A stretch of DNA of 64,000 bases. It comes from Flavobacterium lotistagni (GTDB lineage: Bacteria; Bacteroidota; Bacteroidia; Flavobacteriales; Flavobacteriaceae). Both the position numbers and the translations under genes were made by a program. Positions 8,344 through 18,700 of this stretch are shown here, piece by piece (positions within the stretch are counted from its first letter, which is position 1; each line of letters begins with the position of its first letter). Below the pieces are notes generated by a model. It saw nothing but the letters and a program-made list of their open reading frames with translations. It had not been told where the DNA came from and searched no databases. The stretch is from the NCBI RefSeq assembly GCF_011392125.1, contig NZ_JAAJBU010000001.1:1-64000 (forward strand), read 5' to 3'.

Positions 8344-11300
8344 TTAGAATGGATAGTTCGCGAAAATAGAATTCTCGATGTTGATAAAAATATTATCAAG
8401 ATCCGCGTTATCCACAACACCATCTCCGTTCAAATCCGTAGCTAAAACCCCGAAGTTTGAATTCTCGATATCTGGGAAAATCGAATCCAAATCAGCGTTA
8501 TCGATTACCTGATCTAGGTTCAAATCTCCTGTATACATAGCAAACACTCCAGTTTCAATCTCTCTCATATTATCACCATAAGCTTGTGAAGCACCTGATG
8601 AGAAGTCATAAGAAAGTGGCGTAGTACCCACTGCCTGAGCAGTAGCTGACCATGTCTCGATGATGTTCGAACCTTTTACTACGATGTAGTAGGAACCTGC
8701 TGCTGCAGTATTGAACGTACAAGTTAAAGTACCATCGGTTTTCAAAGTACCAATCGCAGTATCAACCAAAGCATAACTTGTAGCATCATGCAACTCGATA
8801 GTCAAATCTTCTACTTCGTCTGCTGGTGATACATAATCTTGGTTCAACTTCACTGAGTTCATCGTGCTGCCTCCAATGTAGTAGCCTTCAATAAACAAGG
8901 TCAAGTTTACTACTGAACCTGCTGAACATGGGTTCGTTGGGTTAAGTGCTGGGTTAGTATCATCACAATCCAAATCATTGGTTGAATATCCGGCTGGCGT
9001 ATTCACCCCTGAACAAACTGATGCGGTAGCTGTACTTCCGTATGTATCTCCATCTGCATCTATATAGAAGGTAGCGAATTGGTAGATAGCAGAGTTTGTA
9101 TCGTCGCAATCAGTGTTGTTAGTAGAATAACCCACTGGGGCTAAGTTCGGATTAGACGTACAAACCATGACTAAGCTTCCTGCTCCGTAAGTATCTCCAT
9201 CTGCATCCAGATAAAAATCAAATGTTTGGTATGCATTAGCATTGTTATCATCGCAATCAGGCCCAGATGAACTTAAAGAAGTTCCTACAGGCAATGAATT
9301 TCCGTAACAAACTGTTGCAGAACCGGCATCGTAACCGTCGCCATCTACATCAGTATATAAAACATCGGTTCTGTACACTTGCGCATCGGCATCGTCACAA
9401 TCCTCAGTTAAAGATGGTGTGAGTGAGAATCCGTTAGGCAAGCTAGTGCCATAACAAATTGTTTGTGCAGCACCAAAAGTGTAGGTATCCGCATCGGCAT
9501 CTGTATAAACGGTAGCGCTTTGATAAATGGTCGCATTGGCATCATCACAATCTTCTGTTGCAGATGGTGTTAAGGAAACTCCCAAAGGCAAACTCACCCC
9601 ATAACAAATCGTGAAAGACGAACCAACTGTGTAGGTATCATTATCTGCATCGGTATATACACTGGCCGATCTGTAATAGACTGAATCACTATCATCGCAA
9701 TCAGTATCGTTGTTAGAATATCCTGTTGGTGGCGTTGTCGCGTTAACTGCACAAACGGCTACCAAACTTCCGGTTCCGAAACCGTCGTTATCTACATCAG
9801 CATAAAACTCGAAAGTACTGTTTTTAGTAGCATCGGCATCATTGCAATCGGTGTTGTTACAAACGAATTTTTGCAAGGAAGTCGGACATTGGTCATAAGC
9901 CGTATTAAATGCTAAGAATGTAGCTGGCAAAACGACATTTCTGTTTCCGGAAGCCCCACAATCATTCGGGATGTTTTGCTCACTGAGTTGATTGCCATCA
10001 AACCAAGTATTGCCTCTAAGGAACTTGAATTCTAAAGTTTGTCCTGCCGAACTAGCTGGGAATAGCACCGTAATTTCGTAGATGTTATTTCCAATCGGTT
10101 GCAGTTGGCTATTAGCCGCATTAGGAGCCCAATCTGAAGTGATGGTAGTCGAACCACGAGTTGCAAAATTACCGGCGATATGAACACCGCCAGCAGTAAT
10201 GGTTTGACCCGTCATATTTACTCTGAAATTGATTGCTATCGTATTGGAAGCACAACTTACAGGAGCACAAACCGTCATGGCTGTAACCGCTCCAAATCCG
10301 TCATTATCAGCATCGGCATATAATTCTGTGCTTTGGTGCACCGCTGGGTTCAAATCGTCGCAATCGCTTCCGACAGAAGTCAATGATTTTCCAGCAGGCA
10401 AAGTGGCTCCGTAACAAACTACTACTGAACCTACATCATATCCATCAGCATCCACATCAGTGTACAAGAGATTGCTCTGGAAAATGGCTGGGTTAGCATC
10501 ATCACAATCTTCGGTTAAAGATGCGGATAAGGCAGTTCCGGCTGGCAAAGTATTTCCATAACAAACTTCAGTTCCTGAGCCTACGGTATAGGTGTCTTGA
10601 TCGACATCCGTATATAAAACAGCACTTTGATAAACTAGTGCATTGTTATCATCACAATCAGTGCCCGAAGTAGTCAATGAAGTGCCCGCTGGCAAGTTAG
10701 CACCATAGCAAATTACGGCTGAACCTACGTTGTAGCCATCGGCATCAACATCGGTGTAAAGTGTAGCACTTCTGTATATAGCACTATCGTTATCATCGCA
10801 ATCCGAATTATCGTTAGCGTAACCCGTTGGAGGTGTATTTTGGTCAATGGCACAAACTAAAGTAGCGGCTCCACTACCGTAATCATCACCGTCAAGATCG
10901 GGATGAAAATAGAAAGCGGCATGTGTGGCCGGATTGTTATCATCGCAATCAGTTGGGTTATTGAGCAAAGTGGTTCCCGCTGGAATCGTAGCACCAATAC
11001 ACGAAATAGGAGAAATACCGGCAGTATATGTATCGCCATCCTCGTCCACATAAAGATTAACGGGTTGGTAAATTGCCGGATTGTTGTCGTCGCAATCAAT
11101 TCCCAAACTAGTCAGCGAAGTTCCCATCGGTAGCTCGGCTCCGTAACAAGTTGGCGTTACTCCGGCCAATGTATGACCGTCTCCATCGACATCAACATAC
11201 AAATCTGCGCTTCTGTAGATGGTGTCATCCGAATCATCGCAATCTGAACCTAAGGTAGTCAATGAGCTTCCAAAAGGCAATGCACCGTAACAACTTGGCG

Positions 11301-14300
11301 GAAGCGTTCCGTTATCATATCCGTCGCCATCGAGATCTACATACAAAGTATCATTTCGGTAGATGCTGTCATCGCTGTCATCACAATCGGTTCCGTCAAG
11401 CGAGTAACCACTAGGCGGTGTCACACTATTCTGACCACAAACCGATGTAGGCGAACCGGCTCCATAGCCGTCTGCATCTTGATCTTCATAAAACAAATAC
11501 AAATTGAATTTTAGTGGATCGTTGTCGTCGCAATCGGTATTGCTAACTGAATAACCCGAGGGCGGAGAAACCGCATCAACCGTACACCACTGAACTGTAC
11601 TTAATCCGCCATAACTGTCATTATCTGCATCGACATAGTAAGGATACAAAACCGTTTTTAACGCATCGGTATCATCACAATCGGTGTCATTTACCGAATA
11701 CCCCACTGGTGGCGATAAAGCATCTACAGCACAAACAAAAGCAGTTGCGGTGCTTCCGTAGGTATCACCATCAGTATCAATATAGAAAGAGAAAGTAGTG
11801 TGTTTCAATGCATCGGCATCATCACAATCAGTATTATCTAGAGAATAACCCGTTGGTGGTGCAACATCGTTAATGGCACAAACTTGAACCAAGCTTCCAG
11901 CACCAAAAGAATCTCCGTCTGCATCAGCATAGAAAGGGTAAGTAATGGTTTTTCTCGAATCAGTATCGTCGCAATCGGTGTTGTCTAGAGAATAACCCAG
12001 CGGCGGAGAAAATTCATCGCTAGCACAAGCCTCCACTAAAGAACCAAAACCAAAACCATCAGCATCAGCATCGAGATAAAAAGGGAAAGTAGTATGTTTC
12101 GACGCATCGGCATCATCACAATCAGTAGCATCAGCAACCGTTCCCTCGGGAGCAGAACCGGTACAACTGATGACCGGATTCGCCAGATCGCCGTAAGTGT
12201 CCATGTCAGCATCTGTATAGAAAGTACTCGAGGCATTCACCGTAATGGTCACACTACCAGAAGCCGAAGCCGTGCAACCGTTTGACTGAACGTTGACCAA
12301 ATCATAGACAAACGTACCAGTGGCACTTGTAACCACGGGAACCGTAATGCTGCTTGCTGAGTTAGTACTCAAGGTTTCTAGGCTTGGAGGAACAATACTA
12401 CCCACTTGGTAAAAAGAATATTGAATTTGATAAGGCGCAGTACCATCAGCTCCAGTTAAAGTTATAAAAGCCGGAGCATTTTGACAGACCGTTGCTGTAC
12501 CTGAAATCGTAGCTGTAGGATTGCCATTGACAGTAATCGTTCCCGAAGAACCGCTGGTAATACTTGGAGCAGTGCCGCAACTTCCCGCGTAACTCACGAC
12601 GCAATAGTAGGTGTTTGAACCCACAACATTTGTAGGTGGTGTAAAGCTTGAGGCTGTTTGTCCGCTGAGTAGAATCGCACCAGGATTACTATACCACTGA
12701 TAGCCTAAATCATTGCCTGATGCCGTTACGTTTAATGCGGTTGCAGCTGCGTTCAAACATTGGTTTTGCGCACTAGTCGAAGGATGACTAATTACCGTAG
12801 GATAACCAATGCTCAGAGCGTTAAAGAAAACATCTCTGGTAGATCCACCGCCGGCATTGCTGTTGAAAAATTCAATTTGCGCCGGAACTTGTCCGCCAAC
12901 TGCTGTAGCAAAAGTTCTTCCTTCTAAAACCGTGGTGACGCTACCTCTAGTTATTGAAAGTGTGTAAGTGTTGGCACCAGTGTAGGCAAAAGTTACTTTA
13001 CTGAGACCGGTAGTAGTAAAGTTTACACCGGTATTTGTAGTGCTGGTTCCGTCGAATAACGAATATTGTGTATCGCCGCCGATAAAACGGAATTCTGATA
13101 AAATATTATTGCTGGAATTTCGCAAACGCACACCCACCTTATTCCCGTTGACTTCAATTTCACCGTTGTCAAAGGCAAAACTCACATTGCTACCAATGGA
13201 TAATGGCGCTACAAACGGACGTACTGCCGAGGTCAAACCACCAGAGTTGGCCCAAATTCCCCAGGCTTGCCCGATGTCTGAACCACCATTGAAAGTACCT
13301 CCACTTCCACCACTAACAGCAAAGCCCCAAGGCCCAAAACCTTGCCCTGCATTTCCTCCGTTGGAAATTGTATAAGTTCCCGTATCAAATGGCAAACCGC
13401 CTATAGTAACTCCGCCAGACACATCACTTGTCACAGAAGTCGGAGCACAAGAACCCTCAACAACGCAATAATAATATTGGGTAATTCCGCCAGCGTATGT
13501 AGGCGTATAACTTGACGATGTAGCACCGCTAATCAAAGTGCCTCCTGAATTGCTGGCTGCAGTGTTGCTATACCATTGATAGATAAGCGAACCGCCCACT
13601 GCCGTAACAGATAATGGCGTAACCGAACCGCCCAAACATGCCGATTGTGAACTAGCTGAAGGTTGTGAAGTAATCGAAGTGGCGTCACCCACGGTCACAA
13701 TTAACGAACTGGGCAAGCTGTCTCCGCTAGCGTTTTGAGCCACTACAGAAATACTTCCTCCCGGAGCGGCCACCGTTGTCGTAATACTATTGGTAGTGCT
13801 GGTTCCAGTCCAACCGCTCGGCAAAGTCCAGAGATAGCTCGTGGCGTTGGGATCATTTGTAACGCTGTAAGTTTGTGAAGTGCCATTGCAAACCAAACTA
13901 GCACCTGAGATGGCACTGGGTTGTGCTGGCGCTGATGAAGGTGGTGAATACACTAAATTAATAGTATTTCCGCCCGTTAATGTTACGGCAAATGTTCCGG
14001 TGAAAGTGGTAAATCCGGTTGTGTTGATAGTAAAATTACTCGAATTAAAACCTGAAATACTACTAGCTGAAACAATAGGCCAAGTATATGAATTGGCTGG
14101 ATTGAAATTCGCCACAGATAAAGAAACTAACGTCAGCGTTATAGGAGAAGCTGAACAAGTTACCGCTCCAGTAGATGTGATTCTATCCCAACCGCTAGCT
14201 GAACCGGCAGTTCCTGTAGCATCGTTCATTTCAATTCTGTATGAGGAATTCGCGTTGAAAGTCGTGGCACCCATTGTAAGATTGGCGGTAGTAGCCGATG

Positions 14301-15033
14301 TCCCGCCGGGCGAAACGATTCCTGAAAGTGATACTGTGCCACCTATGGTTCCGTTTCCGGCTATGGTAGCTCCGTTGGCCACAGTTACAGAAGTACTGGA
14401 AGAAGTAGTACCGTTGACGAAAAGCGTTCCGGCTTGTACTGTAGCCGTACCGGTATATCCAGAATTATTTCCGGTGATGGTCACGCGTGTATTGGCCTGA
14501 TTGGCATCGAGATTGTCCCGGCCGATGATGATGGGTTTAGAGCCTGAAAATGTATTGATACTGATGGTTCCGGCTGTGTTGGTTCCGGCAATGCGAAGAC
14601 CGGTGATGTTGCCGCCCGTGCCCAGATTTCCAACAAAAGTTAATGGCCCTGAATTTCTGGTTGTAATCCAAGAAGATCTTGCTCCATTGTCGTTGAAATT
14701 GACAGCAAAATTAATGGTCTGCGAGACAGTAGCATCACTAAGAATCCAGCTGTTGCTACCGCCGTAATCGAAAAGGTTGACCGAACCACTTCCGGTAAGG
14801 TTGTAGGAAGCGCCGCCCGAAAAATACAAACGCCATTGGCTCATGCCGCTGACATCGTTTACACAGTTAGTAGTGTTTCCGCCGCCGGTGAACTGCAACT
14901 GTCCGTAGCCGGTTCCGCTAGACCAGTTGGCATTGTTGCTCCAGTTGCCCGAGCCTGTCCAGTTCGAGAAATTCTGCGACTGCACTGAGAAAAAAACTAC
15001 TAGTAAACAAAGGGTAAATAGAATTCTTTTCAT
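8344..15033 (-). CDS. 2229-aa surface protein with twenty MopE/TSP3-like metal-binding repeats and a dockerin-like tail
   Basis: A signal peptide (1-19, ends VQSQ) leads into a beta-rich region (20-250) with an autotransporter-type strand repeat (TATVQAGTLFVNGT), then PKD/Ig-like and lectin-like modules to about 930. Residues about 935-2030 hold twenty repeats of roughly 49 residues, each with a DxDxDG(Y/F) loop, one or two Cys and a DCDD motif; such loops bind Ca2+ in thrombospondin type 3 repeats and are named after copper-binding MopE in Pfam. Repeat 14 is interrupted by a domain of about 130 residues resembling a starch-binding/AMPK-type beta sandwich. The C-terminus (about 2170-2229) has two EF-hand-like loops (DLNLDQVIDNAD, DLNGDGVVDNAD) like a dockerin and, unlike its neighbours, no T9SS sorting domain. 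How it leaves the cell or is anchored is not evident. Structural or adhesive role inferred. Confidence 0.85.
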   Translation of the reverse strand: MKRILFTLCLLVVFFSVQSQNFSNWTGSGNWSNNANWSSGTGYGQLQFTGGGNTTNCVNDVSGMSQWRLYFSGGASYNLTGSGSVNLFDYGGSNSWILSDATVSQTINFAVNFNDNGARSSWITTRNSGPLTFVGNLGTGGNITGLRIAGTNTAGTISINTFSGSKPIIIGRDNLDANQANTRVTITGNNSGYTGTATVQAGTLFVNGTTSSSTSVTVANGATIAGNGTIGGTVSLSGIVSPGGTSATTANLTMGATTFNANSSYRIEMNDATGTAGSASGWDRITSTGAVTCSASPITLTLVSLSVANFNPANSYTWPIVSASSISGFNSSNFTINTTGFTTFTGTFAVTLTGGNTINLVYSPPSSAPAQPSAISGASLVCNGTSQTYSVTNDPNATSYLWTLPSGWTGTSTTNSITTTVAAPGGSISVVAQNASGDSLPSSLIVTVGDATSITSQPSASSQSACLGGSVTPLSVTAVGGSLIYQWYSNTAASNSGGTLISGATSSSYTPTYAGGITQYYYCVVEGSCAPTSVTSDVSGGVTIGGLPFDTGTYTISNGGNAGQGFGPWGFAVSGGSGGTFNGGSDIGQAWGIWANSGGLTSAVRPFVAPLSIGSNVSFAFDNGEIEVNGNKVGVRLRNSSNNILSEFRFIGGDTQYSLFDGTSTTNTGVNFTTTGLSKVTFAYTGANTYTLSITRGSVTTVLEGRTFATAVGGQVPAQIEFFNSNAGGGSTRDVFFNALSIGYPTVISHPSTSAQNQCLNAAATALNVTASGNDLGYQWYSNPGAILLSGQTASSFTPPTNVVGSNTYYCVVSYAGSCGTAPSITSGSSGTITVNGNPTATISGTATVCQNAPAFITLTGADGTAPYQIQYSFYQVGSIVPPSLETLSTNSASSITVPVVTSATGTFVYDLVNVQSNGCTASASGSVTITVNASSTFYTDADMDTYGDLANPVISCTGSAPEGTVADATDCDDADASKHTTFPFYLDADADGFGFGSLVEACASDEFSPPLGYSLDNTDCDDTDSRKTITYPFYADADGDSFGAGSLVQVCAINDVAPPTGYSLDNTDCDDADALKHTTFSFYIDTDGDTYGSTATAFVCAVDALSPPVGYSVNDTDCDDTDALKTVLYPYYVDADNDSYGGLSTVQWCTVDAVSPPSGYSVSNTDCDDNDPLKFNLYLFYEDQDADGYGAGSPTSVCGQNSVTPPSGYSLDGTDCDDSDDSIYRNDTLYVDLDGDGYDNGTLPPSCYGALPFGSSLTTLGSDCDDSDDTIYRSADLYVDVDGDGHTLAGVTPTCYGAELPMGTSLTSLGIDCDDNNPAIYQPVNLYVDEDGDTYTAGISPISCIGATIPAGTTLLNNPTDCDDNNPATHAAFYFHPDLDGDDYGSGAATLVCAIDQNTPPTGYANDNSDCDDNDSAIYRSATLYTDVDADGYNVGSAVICYGANLPAGTSLTTSGTDCDDNNALVYQSAVLYTDVDQDTYTVGSGTEVCYGNTLPAGTALSASLTEDCDDANPAIFQSNLLYTDVDADGYDVGSVVVCYGATLPAGKSLTSVGSDCDDLNPAVHQSTELYADADNDGFGAVTAMTVCAPVSCASNTIAINFRVNMTGQTITAGGVHIAGNFATRGSTTITSDWAPNAANSQLQPIGNNIYEITVLFPASSAGQTLEFKFLRGNTWFDGNQLSEQNIPNDCGASGNRNVVLPATFLAFNTAYDQCPTSLQKFVCNNTDCNDADATKNSTFEFYADVDNDGFGTGSLVAVCAVNATTPPTGYSNNDTDCDDSDSVYYRSASVYTDADNDTYTVGSSFTICYGVSLPLGVSLTPSATEDCDDANATIYQSATVYTDADADTYTFGAAQTICYGTSLPNGFSLTPSLTEDCDDADAQVYRTDVLYTDVDGDGYDAGSATVCYGNSLPVGTSLSSSGPDCDDNNANAYQTFDFYLDADGDTYGAGSLVMVCTSNPNLAPVGYSTNNTDCDDTNSAIYQFATFYIDADGDTYGSTATASVCSGVNTPAGYSTNDLDCDDTNPALNPTNPCSAGSVVNLTLFIEGYYIGGSTMNSVKLNQDYVSPADEVEDLTIELHDATSYALVDTAIGTLKTDGTLTCTFNTAAAGSYYIVVKGSNIIETWSATAQAVGTTPLSYDFSSGASQAYGDNMREIETGVFAMYTGDLNLDQVIDNADLDSIFPDIENSNFGVLATDLNGDGVVDNADLDNIFINIENSIFANYPF

Positions 15034-15417
15034 GTTTAATTGAGTTTAGTAATTGATATCCGATAAAAAGGACGTCTCAAACCCATACTGACTCGAAACA
15101 TCCTTATAATCTTTGTTTTGACTTCATAAACTTAATAGTTTTTTAACATAAAGCGAATTGCGAGATTTAGGATGCGCCTAACTAAAACGTTTTCGTGTTG
15201 ATAAATAATAGATTTTAAGTTAATTAATTCCCATATTGTCATTTTTTTGTAAGGAAATTTAGAGAAATAATCGAGCGCTTAACATCTTCATGAGCGCCAG
15301 CAAAACCGAAAAACAAAAAGTGCTTTTTAAAGCGTAAAAAAGTTTCAGACAGTCAGTTTGTTCGTAAATAGCTAAAACTGCTTTTAAATCGCTTTAAAAC
15401 GTCAAAAACTATTGCAT
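15034..15417. other. AT-rich intergenic stretch with no gene
   Basis: About 380 bases upstream of the giant gene and downstream of the rpoBC operon. No protein, RNA gene or clear TAnnTTTG promoter was recognised. The promoter of the 2229-aa gene should be here but cannot be placed. Confidence 0.5.
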
Positions 15418-15446
15418 AAAAAAACCTCCCAGTTTCCTGAGAGGTT
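15418..15446 (-). terminator. terminator at the end of the rpoBC operon
   Basis: A 10-bp stem (AACCTCTCAG with CTGGGAGGTT, one G-U) closes a 4-base loop and is followed by seven T on the minus strand, right after the DUF3467 gene. Confidence 0.9.
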
Positions 15447-15469
15447 CTTGATTGTGTTTGAAAAAATAA

Positions 15470-15784
15470 TTAAGCTTGTCCGGCTGTTCCAAAATTTAGC
15501 GGAATCGGCGGCTGTTCACTGTCTTTGATTTCTCCGTGGGAAACCTCGTAACGGTGTACGTTTTCTGCCAGCGCTTTCACTAATCTTTTGGCATGCTGCG
15601 GCGTGAGTACAATTCTCGACTTCACTTTGGCTTTCGGTGTACCTGGCATGATACACACAAAGTCTAAAACAAATTCTGATGCCGAATGGTTGATGATGGC
15701 CAGATTGGAATAAATGCCTTCCGCGGTGGCTTCATCGAGTTCGATATTGATTTGTCCTTGCTGTGGTTGTTTTGAATCGCTCAT
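15470..15784 (-). CDS. DUF3467 family small cytosolic protein
   Basis: A 104-aa acidic protein without signal peptide or membrane segment. The core (NIELDEATAEGIYSNLAII, then EFVLDFVCIMPGTPKAKVKSRI, then LTPQHAKRLVKAL) matches the DUF3467 family, which in Bacteroidota typically follows rpoC. Function is unknown. Its start codon lies only three bases after the rpoC stop codon, and the operon terminator follows, so it is co-transcribed and probably translationally coupled with RNA polymerase subunits. That placement hints at a transcription-related role, but this is inference only. Confidence 0.85.
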   Translation of the reverse strand: MSDSKQPQQGQINIELDEATAEGIYSNLAIINHSASEFVLDFVCIMPGTPKAKVKSRIVLTPQHAKRLVKALAENVHRYEVSHGEIKDSEQPPIPLNFGTAGQA

Positions 15785-15787
15785 AGC

Positions 15788-18700
15788 TTAGTAAATATAT
15801 TCTTCTTTATTGGCCATCATTTCATTATAGTCATCTTTCGACCCTACAATGGAGTTGTCATACTCTCTCATACCGGTTCCGGCTGGAATTCTATGCCCTA
15901 CAATTACATTCTCTTTCAAACCTTCGAGTTCGTCTAGTTTTCCGGCCACCGCTGCTTCGTTGAGCACTTTAGTCGTTTCTTGGAACGATGCCGCAGAAAT
16001 GAACGATTTGGTCTGAAGCGACGCTCTGGTAATTCCTTGCAAGACCGGAGTAGCCGTAGCAGTAATTACATCACGCGCTGTGATCAAGTTCTTATCGTTG
16101 CGTTTCAACAAAGAGTTTTCATCGCGCAACTGACGTGGCGAAATGATTTGACCCGGTTTGATGGTTTCAGAATCTCCGGCATCTTCAACGACTTTCATTC
16201 CGTATAGGTTATCGTTTTCGATGATGAAATCTTTGGTGTGGATCAATTGCTCTTCTAGGAACAAAGTATCTCCCGGATCTTCAACGCGAACTTTACGCAT
16301 CATCTGGCGGATGACTACCTCAAAGTGCTTGTCGTTGATTTTTACCCCTTGCAAACGGTACACTTCCTGAATCTCATTGACCAAATACTGTTGAACAGCG
16401 GCTGGCCCTTGGATTCTAAGAATATCTTCCGGTGTGATCGCGCCATCAGACAATGGAACTCCTGCACGCACAAAGTCGTTCTCTTGAACCAAAATCTGGC
16501 TAGACAATTTCACTAGGTATTTCTTCACTTCGCCGAATTTAGACTCGATGATGATCTCGCGGTTACCCCGTTTGATTTTACCAAAAGTCACTACTCCGTC
16601 GATTTCAGAAACTACCGCTGGGTTCGATGGATTACGCGCTTCTAAAAGTTCGGTAATTCTTGGAAGACCTCCGGTGATATCGCCCGCTTTAGACGAACGA
16701 CGTGGGATTTTTACCAATACTTTACCGGCTTTAATTTTCTCGCCGTTTTCTACCATCAAATGCGCCCCAACTGGCAAGTTGTAGGAACGAATAAGCTCGT
16801 TGTCTTTTCCGTAAACCAATAAGGTTGGGATGAGCTTTTTATTTCTAGATTCAGAGATTACTTTCTCTTGGAAACCGGTTTGTTCGTCGATCTCCACTTG
16901 GAACGATTGCCCTTGTTCCAAATCTTCGTATTCGATTTTTCCGGTGAATTCCGAAACAATTACCCCGTTATATGGATCCCATTTACAGATTACGGTTCCT
17001 TTGGTCACTGCATCGCCGTCTTTAACAAAAATGCTCGATCCGTAAGGAATGTTGTGCGTGTTCAGAGTGATTCCGGTCTTCTGGTCGATCAACTTCAATT
17101 CTGTTGAACGAGAAACCACGATGTCTACTGAGTTGCCTTCGTTATCTTCTCCTTTAACGGTTTTAAGGTCTTCGATTTCCAAACGACCGTCGAAACGCGT
17201 CACGATGCTTGACTCTTCAGAAATGTTACCCGCAGTACCTCCTACGTGGAACGTACGCAGCGTCAACTGGGTTCCTGGTTCCCCGATGGATTGGGCAGCG
17301 ATAACTCCGACTGCTTCTCCTCTTTGGGTCATTCTTCCGGTGGCCAAGTTTCTTCCGTAACATTTCGCGCAGATGCCTTTCAAAGCCTCGCAAGTGAGCG
17401 GCGAACGTACTTCGATTTTTTCTACCGGAGAAGCTTCGATATCTTTCACGATTGATTCTGTGATTTGCTGTCCGGCGTATACCATAATTTCAGAGGTCAA
17501 CGGATTGATCACATCTTGCAAAGAAACACGTCCTAAAATACGCTCTCCTAAGCTTTCTACAATCTCTTCGTTTTTCTTCAAAGCGGAAACTTCGATACCT
17601 CTCAAAGTACCACAATCGTCAACGTTAACAATAACATCTTGAGAAACGTCATGCAAACGACGGGTCAAGTAACCCGCATCGGCTGTTTTAAGTGCTGTAT
17701 CGGCAAGACCTTTACGCGCACCGTGCGTCGAGATGAAGTACTCCAAGATCGACAATCCTTCTTTAAAGTTCGAAAGGATCGGGTTCTCGATAATTTCTCC
17801 ACCTCCGGCGGTTGATTTTTTAGGTTTCGCCATCAATCCACGCATACCAGTTAACTGACGGATCTGCTCTTTCGAACCACGCGCTCCGGAATCTAGCATC
17901 ATGTACACCGAGTTGAAGCCTTGCTGGTCTTCGCGGATGTTTTTCATGGCCAATTCAGTAAGCATCGCATTGGTCGAGGTCCAGACGTCGATGACTTGGT
18001 TGTAACGCTCGTTGTTGGTGATGAGTCCCATGTTATAGTTCATCGTAATACCATCTACTTGTTCGTTGGCATCAGCGATCAATTCTTCTTTTCTTTCCGG
18101 GATGATGATATCGCCCAAAGAGAACGACAATCCGCCTTTGAAAGCGAAACGGTAACCCATGTCTTTCATCGAATCAAGGAACGCAGCCGTTGTTGGAACG
18201 TCGGTTACGGCCAAGATTTTTCCGATGATGTCACGAAGCGACTTTTTAGTCAAGACCTCGTTGATATAACCTGCCGCTTCCGGCACCACTTCGTTGAAAA
18301 GTACACGGCCCGCTGTAGTCTGAATGATTTGGTAAACCAATTCTCCGTTTTCGTTGAAATCTTTCGCACGGATTTTCACACGAGCGTTCAATTCCAATCT
18401 TCCTTCGTTCAAGGCGATGTTGACTTCCTCCGCAGAATAGAACGTCAATCCTTCACCCAAGATTTGGTGACCCGGAACAGACAATCTTTCTTTGGTCATG
18501 TAGTACAGACCCAAAACCATGTCCTGAGAAGGTACCGTGATTGGCGCTCCGTTGGCAGGGTTCAAAATGTTGTGTGAGGCGAGCATCAAAAGTTGTGCTT
18601 CCAAAATAGCCTCTGGGCCAAGTGGCAAGTGCACCGCCATCTGGTCACCGTCGAAATCCGCATTGAACGCCGTACAAACTAACGGGTGCAATTGAATCGC

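Noticed and set aside
8935..12240. CRISPR array in the repeat-rich giant gene
   Set aside because: The repeats are 49-codon protein units in one open frame, not short identical repeats with unique spacers.
13880..14500. 206-aa plus-strand frame inside the 2229-aa gene
   Set aside because: Pro/Val-rich composition from the opposite strand of Thr/Asn-rich codons, typical of a shadow frame; the real gene is on the minus strand.
8344..15033. Link between the MopE-type repeats and kynurenine-copper chemistry of the MbnP/MbnH pair
   Set aside because: The repeats are the Asp-rich calcium-type loops, not the kynurenine/His site of MopE, and the genes lie more than 33 kb apart.
17921..18577. 218-aa plus-strand frame inside rpoC
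   Set aside because: Antisense shadow of a highly conserved gene; no family match and no promoter.
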